NCBI GenBank assembly: GCA_035633115.1 | Contig: DASQFN010000095.1 | Span: forward strand, 1-41,996 | DNA length: 41,996 nt | Reading direction: 5' to 3' | Origin: Gemmatimonadaceae bacterium | Lineage (GTDB): Bacteria > Gemmatimonadota > Gemmatimonadetes > Gemmatimonadales > Gemmatimonadaceae | Shown: piece by piece, positions 8,901-18,204 of the stretch | Numbering within the stretch: position 1 is the first letter of the stretch | Layout: every line of letters begins with the position of its first letter | Made by a program: the position numbers and the translations under genes | The notes under the pieces: model-generated | Databases searched by the model: none | Told to the model about the DNA's origin: nothing | What the model saw: the letters and a program-made list of their open reading frames with translations, nothing else

Positions 8901-9899
8901 ATGGCCAGGAAAAAGAAAGGTACCGCCGCCACGGCTGCAGGGTCGCGCACTCGAACGAAGCACGCGCGAACGCCAAGCGGGAAGCGCTTCGATCCGGAGA
9001 TGCAGGCGTCGGCGGAAAAGGCGTCGCGCGCGGGTCTGAAAGAGCGGACGGAAGAAGGTCACATCATGGCAGGGCGGACTCCTCCTTCGCAGATGACAGA
9101 CGCGCGGCAAGCCGGCGCAACGCGAGTGATCGACGATGCGATAAGAGACTACGAAGAGCCGATGACGGAGGATGAAAAGCTCCTCCAGTCCCCTCCACCG
9201 GGCGAGAGCTTCACCAAGACCGATCCGTGGCGAGTGATGCGAATAACGTCAGAGTTCGTCGAGGGCTTCGACACATTGGCGTCAGTGGAGAAGGGGGTGA
9301 CGATCTTCGGATCGGCTCGGATCTCACCCGACGATCCGCACTATGCGGCGGCACAGGAAGTGGCCCGCATTCTTGCTGAAAGCGGGTTCGCGATAATCAC
9401 CGGTGCCGGGCCGGGAATCATGGAAGCGGCGAACAAGGGCGCGCGTCTTGGCGGGGGCCGCTCGATTGGGTGCAACATCGAGCTGCCCTTCGAGCAGGGA
9501 GCGAATCCGTACGTCGATACGCTGGTGCAGTTCCGCTATTTCTTCGTGCGGAAGACGATGTTCATCAAGTACTCGGTGGCGTTCATCATCTTCCCGGGCG
9601 GTTTCGGTACGCTCGACGAATTGTTCGAGGCGGTGACGCTGATACAGACGGGGAAGATCTATCAGTTTCCCGTGATTCTCTTCGGACGCGCCTACTGGGC
9701 CGGCCTGGTCCGGTGGCTACAGGCGCGGGTGCTGGCCGAGCGCAAGATCGGGCCGGGAGACATCGACCTCATGGTTCTGACCGACGATCCGGCGGAAGCG
9801 GCTAACACGGTGATACAGGCGCACGAGACTCAAAGGCGCAAATACGAGCGGCGCGGCTTTTACGATCGCCGCGAGTCTGACAAGAAGGGTGCGCGATGA
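8901..9899 (+). CDS. LOG family (TIGR00730-type) nucleotide 5'-monophosphate phosphoribohydrolase-like protein
   Basis: 332 aa from ATG 8901. The C-terminal two thirds form the Rossmann-like LOG domain: VTIFGSAR, ITGAGPGIMEAANKGA, and the hallmark PGGFGTLDELFE near residues 232-243. Family members cleave the N-glycosidic bond of nucleoside monophosphates, either for cytokinin-type activation or for nucleotide housekeeping. The first 85 or so residues are a basic, low-complexity extension (MARKKKG..., KHARTPSGKR) unusual for the family. An inner ATG at 9066 has a better-placed AAGAAGG before it, giving a 277-aa protein, and could be the true start. A strong terminator follows the gene at 9955. 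Confidence 0.88.
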   Translation: MARKKKGTAATAAGSRTRTKHARTPSGKRFDPEMQASAEKASRAGLKERTEEGHIMAGRTPPSQMTDARQAGATRVIDDAIRDYEEPMTEDEKLLQSPPPGESFTKTDPWRVMRITSEFVEGFDTLASVEKGVTIFGSARISPDDPHYAAAQEVARILAESGFAIITGAGPGIMEAANKGARLGGGRSIGCNIELPFEQGANPYVDTLVQFRYFFVRKTMFIKYSVAFIIFPGGFGTLDELFEAVTLIQTGKIYQFPVILFGRAYWAGLVRWLQARVLAERKIGPGDIDLMVLTDDPAEAANTVIQAHETQRRKYERRGFYDRRESDKKGAR

Positions 9900-9954
9900 A
9901 AGGGAAGCGGGGCGGATTGCGGCTGCCGGGATGACTGTCTAGCTTGCTATATCA

Positions 9955-9995
9955 CGAGCGTCGCTCCCCCGACGGGGAGCGACGCTCGGATTTTT
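9955..9995 (+). terminator. Strong intrinsic terminator after the LOG gene
   Basis: The perfect 15-bp arms CGAGCGTCGCTCCCC (9955-9969) and GGGGAGCGACGCTCG (9974-9988) enclose the loop CGAC, followed by GATTTTT. It separates the LOG-family gene from the GreA-type gene, which therefore should have its own promoter close to its start or depend on read-through. Confidence 0.92.
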
Positions 9996-10024
9996 GTCTC
10001 CGTCCTGACCCGCGGTATCCACCA

Positions 10025-10492
10025 ATGATCGAACACCTCAAAGCCACGCTCGGCGCCGAAGTCGAGAAGCTTCAGCATGAGCTGAGCGTCGTGCTTCCAA
10101 ACGAGATCCGCAGAGCCGTCGAGATGGGCGATCTGCGAGAGAACAGCGAGTACAAGGCTGCGCTGGAACGGCAGCAGCTCGTCCAGGCGCGTCTTGGCCA
10201 GCTGCGCCAGCGGCTCAGCAAGCTGTCGAGCATAGACATCGCCCAGATTCCGGCTGACAAGGTTGGCCTGGGCTCGCAGGTCGTCGTGAAGGACGAGACG
10301 ACGGGTGAAAAGGAGAGCTACAGCCTCGTCTTCGGCGATTCCGTGGAGTTCGAGGAAGGCCACGTCAGCATGTCGTCACCCATCGGGCTGTCGCTCGTCG
10401 GCAAGGCTGTCGGCGAGACGACGATCCTGCGACTCCCGGCGAAAACGCGAAAGCTCAAGATCGTGGAGCTGAAGACGATTCACGAAGGCTAG
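10025..10492 (+). CDS. greA: GreA/GreB-family transcription elongation factor
   Basis: 155 aa from ATG 10025, where homology begins; the frame is open upstream but that part runs through the terminator. The N-terminal coiled coil contains the acidic tip MGDLRENSEYKAALERQ, the signature of Gre factors, whose Asp/Glu residues aid cleavage of backtracked RNA in the RNA polymerase channel. The C-terminal FKBP-like half has GSQVVVKDETTGEKE and SPIGLSLVGKAVGE. The size fits GreA (about 158 aa). It is a single gene, convergent with glpD. Confidence 0.92.
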   Translation: MIEHLKATLGAEVEKLQHELSVVLPNEIRRAVEMGDLRENSEYKAALERQQLVQARLGQLRQRLSKLSSIDIAQIPADKVGLGSQVVVKDETTGEKESYSLVFGDSVEFEEGHVSMSSPIGLSLVGKAVGETTILRLPAKTRKLKIVELKTIHEG

Positions 10493-10546
10493 GCCGCGGA
10501 TCAGGCACCGATTAGGGTGCGAGTCCAAACGGAAGCTAAGAAAGGT

Positions 10547-12061
10547 CTACCAGTGACTCCGCCCGGCCGCCCCGAACACGCGCGCGACGTCACCGATGTA
10601 CGCCTCGATCTGCGAGCGTTTCGCGTAGTCACTCCATTGCGCTGACGCGGCAACCGCTTCCACCACGCGCGACGCGACACTGACGCCGTGATCCGCCAGC
10701 TCGAACGCAATGCGCGTCCTTCGCATGAGAAGGTCGCTCAGCGTCAAAGCCATCTCGTGCTCCACTGCGTATCGCATCTCGGCCATCGTATAGGGGAGCT
10801 CCGGACACACGGCCTCTGCGAGCGCGGCGTCCGTGTTGACCATCGCGACGATGCGGTCGGCTCGGTCCTTACCCGGAAGATCCACCTCGCCAGTGGTGCA
10901 CGGTGACGGCTTCTTTCCCAGCTCGAGCTCGACCTGGTTCACGATCTGCTGTGCCATCGCACGGTAAGTCGTGAGCTTGCCGCCGCTCACTGTCATCATG
11001 CCCGCGCCATTCTGCGTGATTCTGTGCTCGCGAGAGACATCGGACGGATTCTTCTCCGGATCCCAGTCCGCCAGCGGACGGATGCCCGCCCAGGCGCTTA
11101 CCACATCGGCCTCGCCGATCCGCGCGTCCGGGAAATAAGCGTCGACGGCGTTCACCAGATACTCGCAGTCAGCCGCAGATGCGCGCACTTCGTCCGGCGG
11201 CTCGCTGGTCCAGGTGTCCGTCGTGCCGACAATCGTGAGCACCCCGTCGGGCAGCACGAACATTACCCGCCCATCGTCGGGAGACGTTATCGTGACCGCG
11301 CCGCGATTGCCGACACGGTCTCTCGGCAGTGCGATGTGCACGCCTTTGCTGCCTCGCCGCTGCATGCGGTGCTGAGGCCAGCGGCGCTCGAGGTTGAGTC
11401 TCCACGGCCCTGTCGCGTTCACGACGACGCGCGTCCGCACGTCGCTCACCATCTCGGACGGCCCGTCGCGCACCTTCACCAGCCATTCGCCCCTGTCACG
11501 CGATATCGGCCGCAATGCTTCGGTGTGATTGAGCGTCACCGCATTGTGCTCCTCTGCACTCAGGATGTTGGCGAGTGTCAGCCGGCTGTCGTCCGTCGTC
11601 GCGTCGGTGTAGCTCGCGCCACCTTTCAATTCCCGGCGCTGGAGCAGAGGCTCGCGCTCGATGACATTCTCGGCGGAGTGGATGCTCGGTAGCCTGTAAC
11701 GACCGGCAAGCACGTTGTACACGCTCAACGCAGCGCGCAGCTTCGTTCGTGTGATTCTCGCGCGACGGTAGACTGGCCACGTGAACTCCAGCGGCTTGAC
11801 GAGGTGCGTCGCGATTCGAAGCAGAGTCTCCCGCTCGCGCACGGACTCTCGCACCATTCCGAGCTGTCCGTGCTCGAGGTAACGGATGCCGCCGTGAATG
11901 AGCCGCGACGAGCGGCTCGACGTGCCGCTCGCAAAGTCGTCCTTCTCGACCAGTGCTACCTCGAGGCCACGCATCGCGGCGTCCCTCGCGACACCGGCGC
12001 CCGTGATTCCACCACCAATCACGAGCAAATCGAAAATGCGTCCCTCGAGGGTGGTGCGCAT
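10547..12061 (-). CDS. glpD: Aerobic glycerol-3-phosphate dehydrogenase
   Basis: 504 aa. The FAD-binding start LLVIGGGITGAGVARDAA (residues 12-29) is followed by ASGTSSRSSRLIHGGIRYLE, the glycerol-3-phosphate dehydrogenase signature. Later come VSAWAGIRPL and the GGKLTTYR motif near the end of the FAD domain, then the C-terminal helical domain. The enzyme oxidises sn-glycerol 3-phosphate to dihydroxyacetone phosphate and passes electrons to quinone at the inner membrane. Length matches GlpD of Escherichia coli (501 aa). It is divergent from fadI with only 39 bp between start codons, so the promoters overlap and joint control of lipid breakdown is possible. No glycerol kinase or transporter is next to it. 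Confidence 0.94.
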   Translation of the reverse strand: MRTTLEGRIFDLLVIGGGITGAGVARDAAMRGLEVALVEKDDFASGTSSRSSRLIHGGIRYLEHGQLGMVRESVRERETLLRIATHLVKPLEFTWPVYRRARITRTKLRAALSVYNVLAGRYRLPSIHSAENVIEREPLLQRRELKGGASYTDATTDDSRLTLANILSAEEHNAVTLNHTEALRPISRDRGEWLVKVRDGPSEMVSDVRTRVVVNATGPWRLNLERRWPQHRMQRRGSKGVHIALPRDRVGNRGAVTITSPDDGRVMFVLPDGVLTIVGTTDTWTSEPPDEVRASAADCEYLVNAVDAYFPDARIGEADVVSAWAGIRPLADWDPEKNPSDVSREHRITQNGAGMMTVSGGKLTTYRAMAQQIVNQVELELGKKPSPCTTGEVDLPGKDRADRIVAMVNTDAALAEAVCPELPYTMAEMRYAVEHEMALTLSDLLMRRTRIAFELADHGVSVASRVVEAVAASAQWSDYAKRSQIEAYIGDVARVFGAAGRSHW

Positions 12062-12100
12062 CCTAGAAAGTAACCCTGAGCGCGTCTAACTTGCGGAGTA

Positions 12101-13402
12101 ATGTCGAGCTTCGGAAACGGACGACGTGTTGCCATCGTGGCGGGGGTGCGAACCCCGTTTACGAGGGCGGGAACGGCATTTAAATCCATCTCTGCGATAG
12201 ACCTGGGCAAGCTCTGTGTCGCCGAGCTGATCCAGCGGTCGAACCTGAGTGGAAAAGAGGTGCAGGCCCTCGTATTCGGGACTGTCGTTCCGTCGGTCGT
12301 GGCCCCGAACATCGCGCGCGAGATCGCACTCATGCCGCTGTTGCCCAAGGGCGTGCAGGCGTTCAGCGTCAGCCGCGCGTGCGCTTCGGCAAACCAGGCA
12401 ATCACCGATGCGGCCGACCAGATCGCGCTTGGTCACGTCGACGTCGCAATCGCCGGGGGAGCAGAATCGCTCTCCAATGTCCCGATCCTGCATTCGCAGG
12501 GATTCGCCGAAGCCCTCGTGAAGGCGTCGAAAGCGAAGAGTCTGGGCGGGCGTGTGAAGGCCCTGGCCGCAATCCGCCCGCGCGATCTCGTTCCGATCAC
12601 GCCGGCGATCGCCGAGCCATCCACCGGCGAGACCATGGGGCAGTCGGCAGAGAAGATGGCGAAGATCAATCAGATCCCGCGCGAGGAGCAGGATCAGTTT
12701 GCGCTGCGGTCGCATCGACTGGCGGCGGCAGGCACTGCGGACAGTCGGCTCACGCGCGAGATCATGGCGGTCTACGTTCCGCCCGGCTTCGAGAGCGTCG
12801 TGTCATCGGACAATGGAATTCGGTCCGACACGAGCTACGAGCAGCTTTCCCAGCTGAAACCGGTATTCGACAAGAGGTACGGAACGGTGACGGCGGGGAA
12901 TTCATCGCCGCTCACCGACGGCGGAGCGTGCGTACTTCTGATGAGCGAGGAGAAGGCGCACGCGATGGGATACCGGCCCCTCGGCTTCATCCGATCGTAC
13001 GCATACGCTGCGCTCGACCCGGGGGAGCAGCTTCTTCAGGCTCCCGTCCTTGCAGCGCCCGTTGCTCTTGCCCGCGCGGGACTGACGCTGAGGGACATCG
13101 ACCTCGTGGAGATGCACGAAGCATTCGCGGCGCAGGTGCTGTCGAATCTTCGAGGCTTCGAGTCGAAATGGTGGGCGGAGCGCGCGGGCTTCTCGGAGCC
13201 GGTCGGCGCGATTGACCAGGCGCGCCTCAACGTGATGGGCGGATCGATTGCAATCGGGCACCCGTTCGGTGCTACGGGCTCACGCATAACGGTCACGCTG
13301 TTGAACGAGCTCGAGCGGCGCGATGGACAATTCGGACTGATGACTGTGTGCGCCGCGGGTGGAATGGGGTTCGCGATGGTCCTCGAGCGGGGAGACGGAT
13401 GA
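12101..13402 (+). CDS. fadI: Acetyl-CoA C-acyltransferase (3-ketoacyl-CoA thiolase)
   Basis: 433 aa, close to the 436 of E. coli FadI. The active-site Cys94 lies in SVSRACASANQ, the catalytic His in GHPFGATGSR, and the second Cys at about 417 in TVCAAGGMGFA. It performs the last step of beta-oxidation, thiolytic cleavage of 3-ketoacyl-CoA to acetyl-CoA and a shortened acyl-CoA. It partners with the multifunctional protein encoded next, whose ATG overlaps this gene's stop codon (ATGA), showing translational coupling. Order and partner suggest FadI/FadJ rather than FadA/FadB, but the subclass is an inference. It is the first gene of an operon running to 19589. Confidence 0.93.
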   Translation: MSSFGNGRRVAIVAGVRTPFTRAGTAFKSISAIDLGKLCVAELIQRSNLSGKEVQALVFGTVVPSVVAPNIAREIALMPLLPKGVQAFSVSRACASANQAITDAADQIALGHVDVAIAGGAESLSNVPILHSQGFAEALVKASKAKSLGGRVKALAAIRPRDLVPITPAIAEPSTGETMGQSAEKMAKINQIPREEQDQFALRSHRLAAAGTADSRLTREIMAVYVPPGFESVVSSDNGIRSDTSYEQLSQLKPVFDKRYGTVTAGNSSPLTDGGACVLLMSEEKAHAMGYRPLGFIRSYAYAALDPGEQLLQAPVLAAPVALARAGLTLRDIDLVEMHEAFAAQVLSNLRGFESKWWAERAGFSEPVGAIDQARLNVMGGSIAIGHPFGATGSRITVTLLNELERRDGQFGLMTVCAAGGMGFAMVLERGDG

Positions 13403-15591
13403 CATCGCCCTACGCGCTGACCACCGAGATTCAGGATGGCGTAGCAGTAATCTCGATCGACCTGCCCAACGAGCCAGTCAACAAATTCAATCGCGCCGTA
13501 AAGGAAGAGTTCGTCGCACTATTCGACCGCCTCGAGCGCGACCTCAACATTCACGCTGCGGTGCTGCTCAGCGGAAAGCGCGACACCTTCATCGCGGGCG
13601 CCGACATAGGTGAATTTCTCGAGCTGAAGACTGCCGCGGACGCCGAGCGGATGAGCCACGACGGACAGCTGCTTCTCGACTCCGTCGAGAGGATGCGCAC
13701 GCCTCTCGTCTGCGCGATTCACGGCGCGTGCCTCGGCGGCGCACTCGAGTTCGCGCTCGCAGCCGCATACCGCATCGCCACCGATCATCCGAAGACAGTC
13801 CTCGCGCTTCCTGAAGTTCAGCTCGGGCTGATCCCCGGCGCCGGCGGAACGCAGCGGCTGCCGCGGCTGATCGGGGTGCGCGCGGCGCTCGACATGATCC
13901 TCACCGGCAAGAACGTTCGCGCAAAAAAGGCGTTTCAGACCGGACTGATCGACGAGCTGGTTCATCCGGCTATCCTGCGCGACATCGCAGTCAAGCGCGC
14001 GAGAGAAATCGCCGAAGGACGAAGGAAGCACCAGCGGCATCGCGGAGGCGTCACGGGAATACTGCTCGATGAGAATCCCGCGGGCCGCAGGATAGTCCTG
14101 AAGAAAGCGCGTGAGGAGACCCTCAAGAAGACGCACGGTCATTATCCGGCGCCGCTCGCGGCAATCGATGCCGTTGCCGCCGGCTACAGCGGCGGGCCCG
14201 GGCAGGGGTACCGCGAGGAGTCGCGTCTGTTTGGAGAGATGGCGGCGACCGCCGTGTCGAAGGAGCTCATCTATCTGTTTTACGCGACGACGGCGTTGAA
14301 GAAGGATCCCGGTGTGGGAACCTCACCGGGCCAGTCACCGCCGGCCGTGAAGCCTGTCGAAAAGCTCGGCATTCTCGGCGCGGGCTTCATGGGCTCGGGC
14401 ATCGCGTCGATCGCGGTGCAGCAGGGGACACTGGTGCGCATGCGCGACGCCGATCACGGACGCGTAGCGAAAGGGCTCGCCGCGGTGCGCGACGTTCTCA
14501 AGGAGCGGCTCACGCGCAAGCAGATTACGCGAGTCGAATTCGCCGACATGATGTCGCTCGTGGGCGGCACCATCGACTACTCGGGCTTTCCCAGTGTCGA
14601 CCTCGTGATCGAGGCGGTGTTCGAGGATCTGAACGTCAAGCACGAGGTCCTGCGCGAAGTGGAAATGGTACTGCGGCCCGAGGCGATCTTCGCCTCGAAT
14701 ACGAGCACCATCCCCATCGAGGAGATCGCGACTGCTTCGTCGCGGCCCGGTCAGGTGCTCGGGATGCACTTCTTCTCGCCCGTGCACAAGATGCCGCTGC
14801 TCGAGGTGATCAACGCGCCGCAGACGGACCGTGACGTGACCGCGAGCGCAGTAGCGTTCGGAAAAAAACTCGGTAAGACTGTGATCGTCGTGAACGACGG
14901 CCCCGGATTCTTCGTCAATCGCATTCTGACTCCCTACATCAACGAGGCCGCGCGGTTGCTCGACCAGGGAGCATCCATTGAAGTCGTCGATCGCGCGCTC
15001 GTGGATTTCGGATTTCCTGTCGGGCCTATAACGCTCGTCGATGAAGTGGGACTCGACGTTGCGTCGAAGGCGGGGAAGATCATGCATGATGCGTTCGGCG
15101 AGCGCTTCGCGCCGTCGCAATCGGTGGGGGCAGTCGTCGGCTCGGGACGATACGGACGAAAGTCGAAGAAGGGCTTCTATCTCTATGACGAAGAGGGGAA
15201 AAAGGGTGAGGTGGACCAGTCGGTGTATTCGCTGCTCACCCCAGCCGCCCGGGAGGTCCCTCCATCGAGCGGCGCCGCGCCTGGCGTGCGCTCCGACTTC
15301 GCGGCTTCGGAGATTCAACAGCGGACTGTTCTGCCGATGCTGAACGAGGCGGCGAGGTGTCTCGACGAAGGCGTGATCCGCTCTCCGCGCGACGGCGATG
15401 TCGGCGCAGTGTTCGGATTTGGATTTCCGCCGTTCCGAGGGGGACCGTTCCGCTACATGGATTCGCTCGGACTTCCGGAAGTGGTCCGCCAGCTCGAGGA
15501 GCTGAACGACCGATTTCCGGGCCGCTTCGCACCGGCCGACCTGCTCGTTGGGATGGCGCGTCGCAACGACACGTTTCATGCGCCGTCGTGA
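13399..15591 (+). CDS. fadJ: Fatty acid oxidation multifunctional protein (enoyl-CoA hydratase / 3-hydroxyacyl-CoA dehydrogenase)
   Basis: 730 aa from ATG 13399, chosen because it overlaps the thiolase stop (ATGA) and begins the crotonase domain. Residues about 1-300 are enoyl-CoA hydratase (FIAGADIGEF, HGACLGGALEFALA, GLIPGAGGTQRLPRL). From about 315 comes the NAD-binding 3-hydroxyacyl-CoA dehydrogenase part (ILGAGFMGSGIA, SNTSTIPIEEIA, GMHFFSPVHKMPLLE). Two C-terminal dehydrogenase domains follow (VNDGPGFFVNRIL, GFGFPPFRGGPFRYMD). The protein hydrates enoyl-CoA and oxidises the hydroxyacyl-CoA for the thiolase. Length is slightly above E. coli FadJ (714). Confidence 0.94.
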   Translation: MTSPYALTTEIQDGVAVISIDLPNEPVNKFNRAVKEEFVALFDRLERDLNIHAAVLLSGKRDTFIAGADIGEFLELKTAADAERMSHDGQLLLDSVERMRTPLVCAIHGACLGGALEFALAAAYRIATDHPKTVLALPEVQLGLIPGAGGTQRLPRLIGVRAALDMILTGKNVRAKKAFQTGLIDELVHPAILRDIAVKRAREIAEGRRKHQRHRGGVTGILLDENPAGRRIVLKKAREETLKKTHGHYPAPLAAIDAVAAGYSGGPGQGYREESRLFGEMAATAVSKELIYLFYATTALKKDPGVGTSPGQSPPAVKPVEKLGILGAGFMGSGIASIAVQQGTLVRMRDADHGRVAKGLAAVRDVLKERLTRKQITRVEFADMMSLVGGTIDYSGFPSVDLVIEAVFEDLNVKHEVLREVEMVLRPEAIFASNTSTIPIEEIATASSRPGQVLGMHFFSPVHKMPLLEVINAPQTDRDVTASAVAFGKKLGKTVIVVNDGPGFFVNRILTPYINEAARLLDQGASIEVVDRALVDFGFPVGPITLVDEVGLDVASKAGKIMHDAFGERFAPSQSVGAVVGSGRYGRKSKKGFYLYDEEGKKGEVDQSVYSLLTPAAREVPPSSGAAPGVRSDFAASEIQQRTVLPMLNEAARCLDEGVIRSPRDGDVGAVFGFGFPPFRGGPFRYMDSLGLPEVVRQLEELNDRFPGRFAPADLLVGMARRNDTFHAPS

Positions 15592-17264
15592 AGCTGAGCT
15601 GGGCGATCACTCCGGTAGCGATGCTGGTCGCAGGTTGCATGTCCGGCAGCACGAGGGCGAATCCGGGACGAGTCGCGACAGCCAACGCAGTGCCGTTGAC
15701 AGCCGGCCCGCGCACACGGGCCGAGCTTACGAGCTATCAGGAGACGTCACGCTACGCCGACGTCATTGCGTTTCTCGATGCGCTCCGCGGCCGCACCGAG
15801 CTCTCATTCGGATCGCTCGGCAAATCGACAGAGGGCCGCGACATACCGTACGTGGTTGCATCGCGACCGCGCGTGTCCACGCCGGATGAGGCTCGCCGCC
15901 TCGGGCGGCCGATAGTCTACGTGCAGGGCAACATCCACGCGGGAGAAGTGGAAGGAAAGGAGGCGCTGCTGGCGCTGGTTCGCAATCTGACGTCCACGCG
16001 TCCCAACGTTCTCGACTCGATAATTCTGATCGCTGTCCCGATCTACAACGCGGACGGAAACGAGAAGCTCGCGCCGCAGGAGAGAAACCGCGGCTCTCAG
16101 AACGGGCCCGAGATGGTTGGCCAGCGCGCAAACGGTCAGGGGCTCGATCTCAATCGGGATTATGTAAAAGCCGAGGCGCCTGAGACGCGCGGCGCTCTGG
16201 CGCTGTTCAATGCCTGGGATCCGCACGTCTTCGTCGATCTTCACACGACCAACGGCAGCTATCACGGCTACGCCCTGACGTACGCGCCGCCGCTCAACCC
16301 CGCGTCGCCGTTGGGTGCTTTCACGCGGGATTTCGTGCTTCCTGCTCTCAGAACGCGAATGCAGCAGCGCCACGGCTTCGCGACTTTCGACTACGGCGAC
16401 TTCATCTCCGACGACACTCTGTCCAAGGGATGGGCGACGTTCGATCCGCGCCCGCGCTACGGAACCAACTATTACGGGTTGCGCGGACGCATCGCGCTCC
16501 TGAGCGAAGCGTATTCGCACGATCCCTTCGCGCGTCGCGTCGCCTCGACATACGCGTTCGTGCAGGAGATTCTCACACTCATCGCTCAGAATTCCGACAC
16601 CGTCCGCAAGCTCACAGCGGTTGCTACCAGTCGGGCGGCCGAGTGGAACCAACCGGGCCGGATGACGGCCTCGGTCCCCATTCGCTCAGCTCCACTCGCG
16701 CGGCCGGATTCGGTCGAGGTCATCGCCGAAGCGATCGAGCGCCTCGGGGATTCGAGCCGCACGGAACCTGGAGTTCCGAGGGGGCGCCGGCGAACGGGCC
16801 GGTTCACAGCTGTCCGGATGCCGGTGTACGACCGTTTCCGTCCCACGCTTTTTGCGCCGCCACCTTTGGCATACGTGCTGGCACCGGGCGATACACAGGC
16901 GGTGCGGCTCCTGAGATTGCACGGCGTCAGGGTTGATTCCCTTGCCGCGACTCGGCTGGCAGTCGCCGAGACTTTCGTCGCCGATAGCGCGATTGCGTCC
17001 TCGCGGCCGTTTCAGGGGCATCGCGAGCTTCGTGTCGCAGGGCGCTGGATGAGTGAGCGGCGCGAGCTGCGGTCTGGCTCGTACATAGTACCGACGCGCC
17101 AACCCTTGGGTTCGATTATAATCTACCTGCTCGAACCCTTGAGCGATGACGGGCTCGTCACCTGGAACCTCTACGACGACGCATTCCGTTCCGGGGGTGC
17201 CTACCCCGTGCTCAGGGTGATGAGCGACCCCCAGCCTGCACCCCGTCAGCCAAAAGTCGAATAG
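15588..17264 (+). CDS. M14-family zinc carboxypeptidase-like lipoprotein
   Basis: 558 aa from GTG 15588, whose GTGA overlaps the fadJ stop. The start gives a short signal sequence ending in the lipobox LVAGC (Cys17), so it is probably an envelope lipoprotein. The peptidase domain has the zinc pair in GNIHAGEVEGKE (His117 and Glu120), a third ligand candidate in FVDLHTTNG, and a possible catalytic Glu in LLSEAYSHD. The reaction would be hydrolysis of C-terminal residues from peptides or of related amide substrates. The C-terminal 180 residues form an extra domain often seen in such bacterial M14 proteins. Its place between fatty acid and proline catabolism genes fits a scavenging role. The proline dehydrogenase starts at the very next base. 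Confidence 0.9.
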   Translation: MKLSWAITPVAMLVAGCMSGSTRANPGRVATANAVPLTAGPRTRAELTSYQETSRYADVIAFLDALRGRTELSFGSLGKSTEGRDIPYVVASRPRVSTPDEARRLGRPIVYVQGNIHAGEVEGKEALLALVRNLTSTRPNVLDSIILIAVPIYNADGNEKLAPQERNRGSQNGPEMVGQRANGQGLDLNRDYVKAEAPETRGALALFNAWDPHVFVDLHTTNGSYHGYALTYAPPLNPASPLGAFTRDFVLPALRTRMQQRHGFATFDYGDFISDDTLSKGWATFDPRPRYGTNYYGLRGRIALLSEAYSHDPFARRVASTYAFVQEILTLIAQNSDTVRKLTAVATSRAAEWNQPGRMTASVPIRSAPLARPDSVEVIAEAIERLGDSSRTEPGVPRGRRRTGRFTAVRMPVYDRFRPTLFAPPPLAYVLAPGDTQAVRLLRLHGVRVDSLAATRLAVAETFVADSAIASSRPFQGHRELRVAGRWMSERRELRSGSYIVPTRQPLGSIIIYLLEPLSDDGLVTWNLYDDAFRSGGAYPVLRVMSDPQPAPRQPKVE

Positions 17265-18203
17265 ATGCTTCGCAACGCCCTGCTCTACCTGTCCAGTCAA
17301 CCCAAAGTATTCAGCTTCGTCCGGCACAACCGAATGGCAAAGGGCTTCGCCTCACGCTTCGTTGCCGGCGAGACGCTGGACAGTGCACTCGCCGCGGTGA
17401 AGAAGCTCAACGACAAGGGAATCACCGCCTCTCTCGACCTCCTCGGAGAAAGCGTTCGAAACGAGAAGGAAGCTCGTGAATCCGCGCGCCAGTACATCCG
17501 AATGCTCGATCGAATCAGGGAGACCCGGCTCGACGCCAACGTATCGGTGAAGCTAACGGCGATGGGGCTCGACCTTGCCGAAGACCTCTGCATTGCGAAC
17601 ATGCAGGACATCCTCGAGTGCGCGCGGAAGAATGAGACCTTCGTTCGCATCGACATGGAGGGTAGCGACTACACGCAAAAAACCCTCGACATCTTCCATG
17701 AGCGGCTCTTCCCGTCGTTCAGGGGAAATGTCGGAATCGTTCTGCAGAGCTATCTCTATCGGGCGTTTCAGGACGCGCAGGAGGCAAACACCGCCGGCGC
17801 GCGCGTCCGGCTTTGCAAGGGGGCGTACAAGGAGCCCGTTTCGGTTGCGTACCCCGACAAGGCCGACGTCGACGACTCCTATCTCCGCTGCATGCGCGCG
17901 CTGCTGCTGGACGGCAACTACCCCGGCATTGCAACTCACGATGAGCGCATGGTGCGCGAGACGAAACGATTCGCGCGCGACAATCAGGTCGATTCGAGCC
18001 GCTTCGAGTTCCAGATGCTCTATGGTGTGCGCCGTGATCTGCAGGAAAAGCTCGTGCGCGAAGGGTACAGAATGCGTGTCTACGTTCCATTCGGGACGCA
18101 GTGGTATCCCTATCTCATGCGGCGCCTCGCGGAACGGCCGGCGAACGTCGCATTCATCACCGGAAACGTCCTGAAGGAGATGGTCGGGCGGAACCGCACT
18201 TAG
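17265..18203 (+). CDS. Proline dehydrogenase (FAD-dependent, monofunctional)
   Basis: 312 aa. The TIM barrel of the PRODH family is clear: NVSVKLTAMGLDL, FVRIDMEGSDYT, VGIVLQSYLYRA, RVRLCKGAYKEP, GIATHD, and the C-terminal FEFQMLYGVR with YVPFGTQWYPYLMRRLAERP. The protein oxidises L-proline to pyrroline-5-carboxylate with electrons going to quinone. Its length matches the short monofunctional enzymes of Thermus and Deinococcus rather than PutA. The second enzyme, P5C dehydrogenase, is not in the window. The start directly abuts the preceding stop, and the next gene begins one base after this stop, so all are co-transcribed. Confidence 0.93.
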   Translation: MLRNALLYLSSQPKVFSFVRHNRMAKGFASRFVAGETLDSALAAVKKLNDKGITASLDLLGESVRNEKEARESARQYIRMLDRIRETRLDANVSVKLTAMGLDLAEDLCIANMQDILECARKNETFVRIDMEGSDYTQKTLDIFHERLFPSFRGNVGIVLQSYLYRAFQDAQEANTAGARVRLCKGAYKEPVSVAYPDKADVDDSYLRCMRALLLDGNYPGIATHDERMVRETKRFARDNQVDSSRFEFQMLYGVRRDLQEKLVREGYRMRVYVPFGTQWYPYLMRRLAERPANVAFITGNVLKEMVGRNRT

Positions 18204-18204
18204 C

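Noticed and set aside
14335-15579. A 414-codon open frame on the minus strand across fadJ
   Set aside because: It lies wholly opposite a clear fadJ with full domain motifs, shows no family pattern, and long antisense frames are expected in GC-rich codons.
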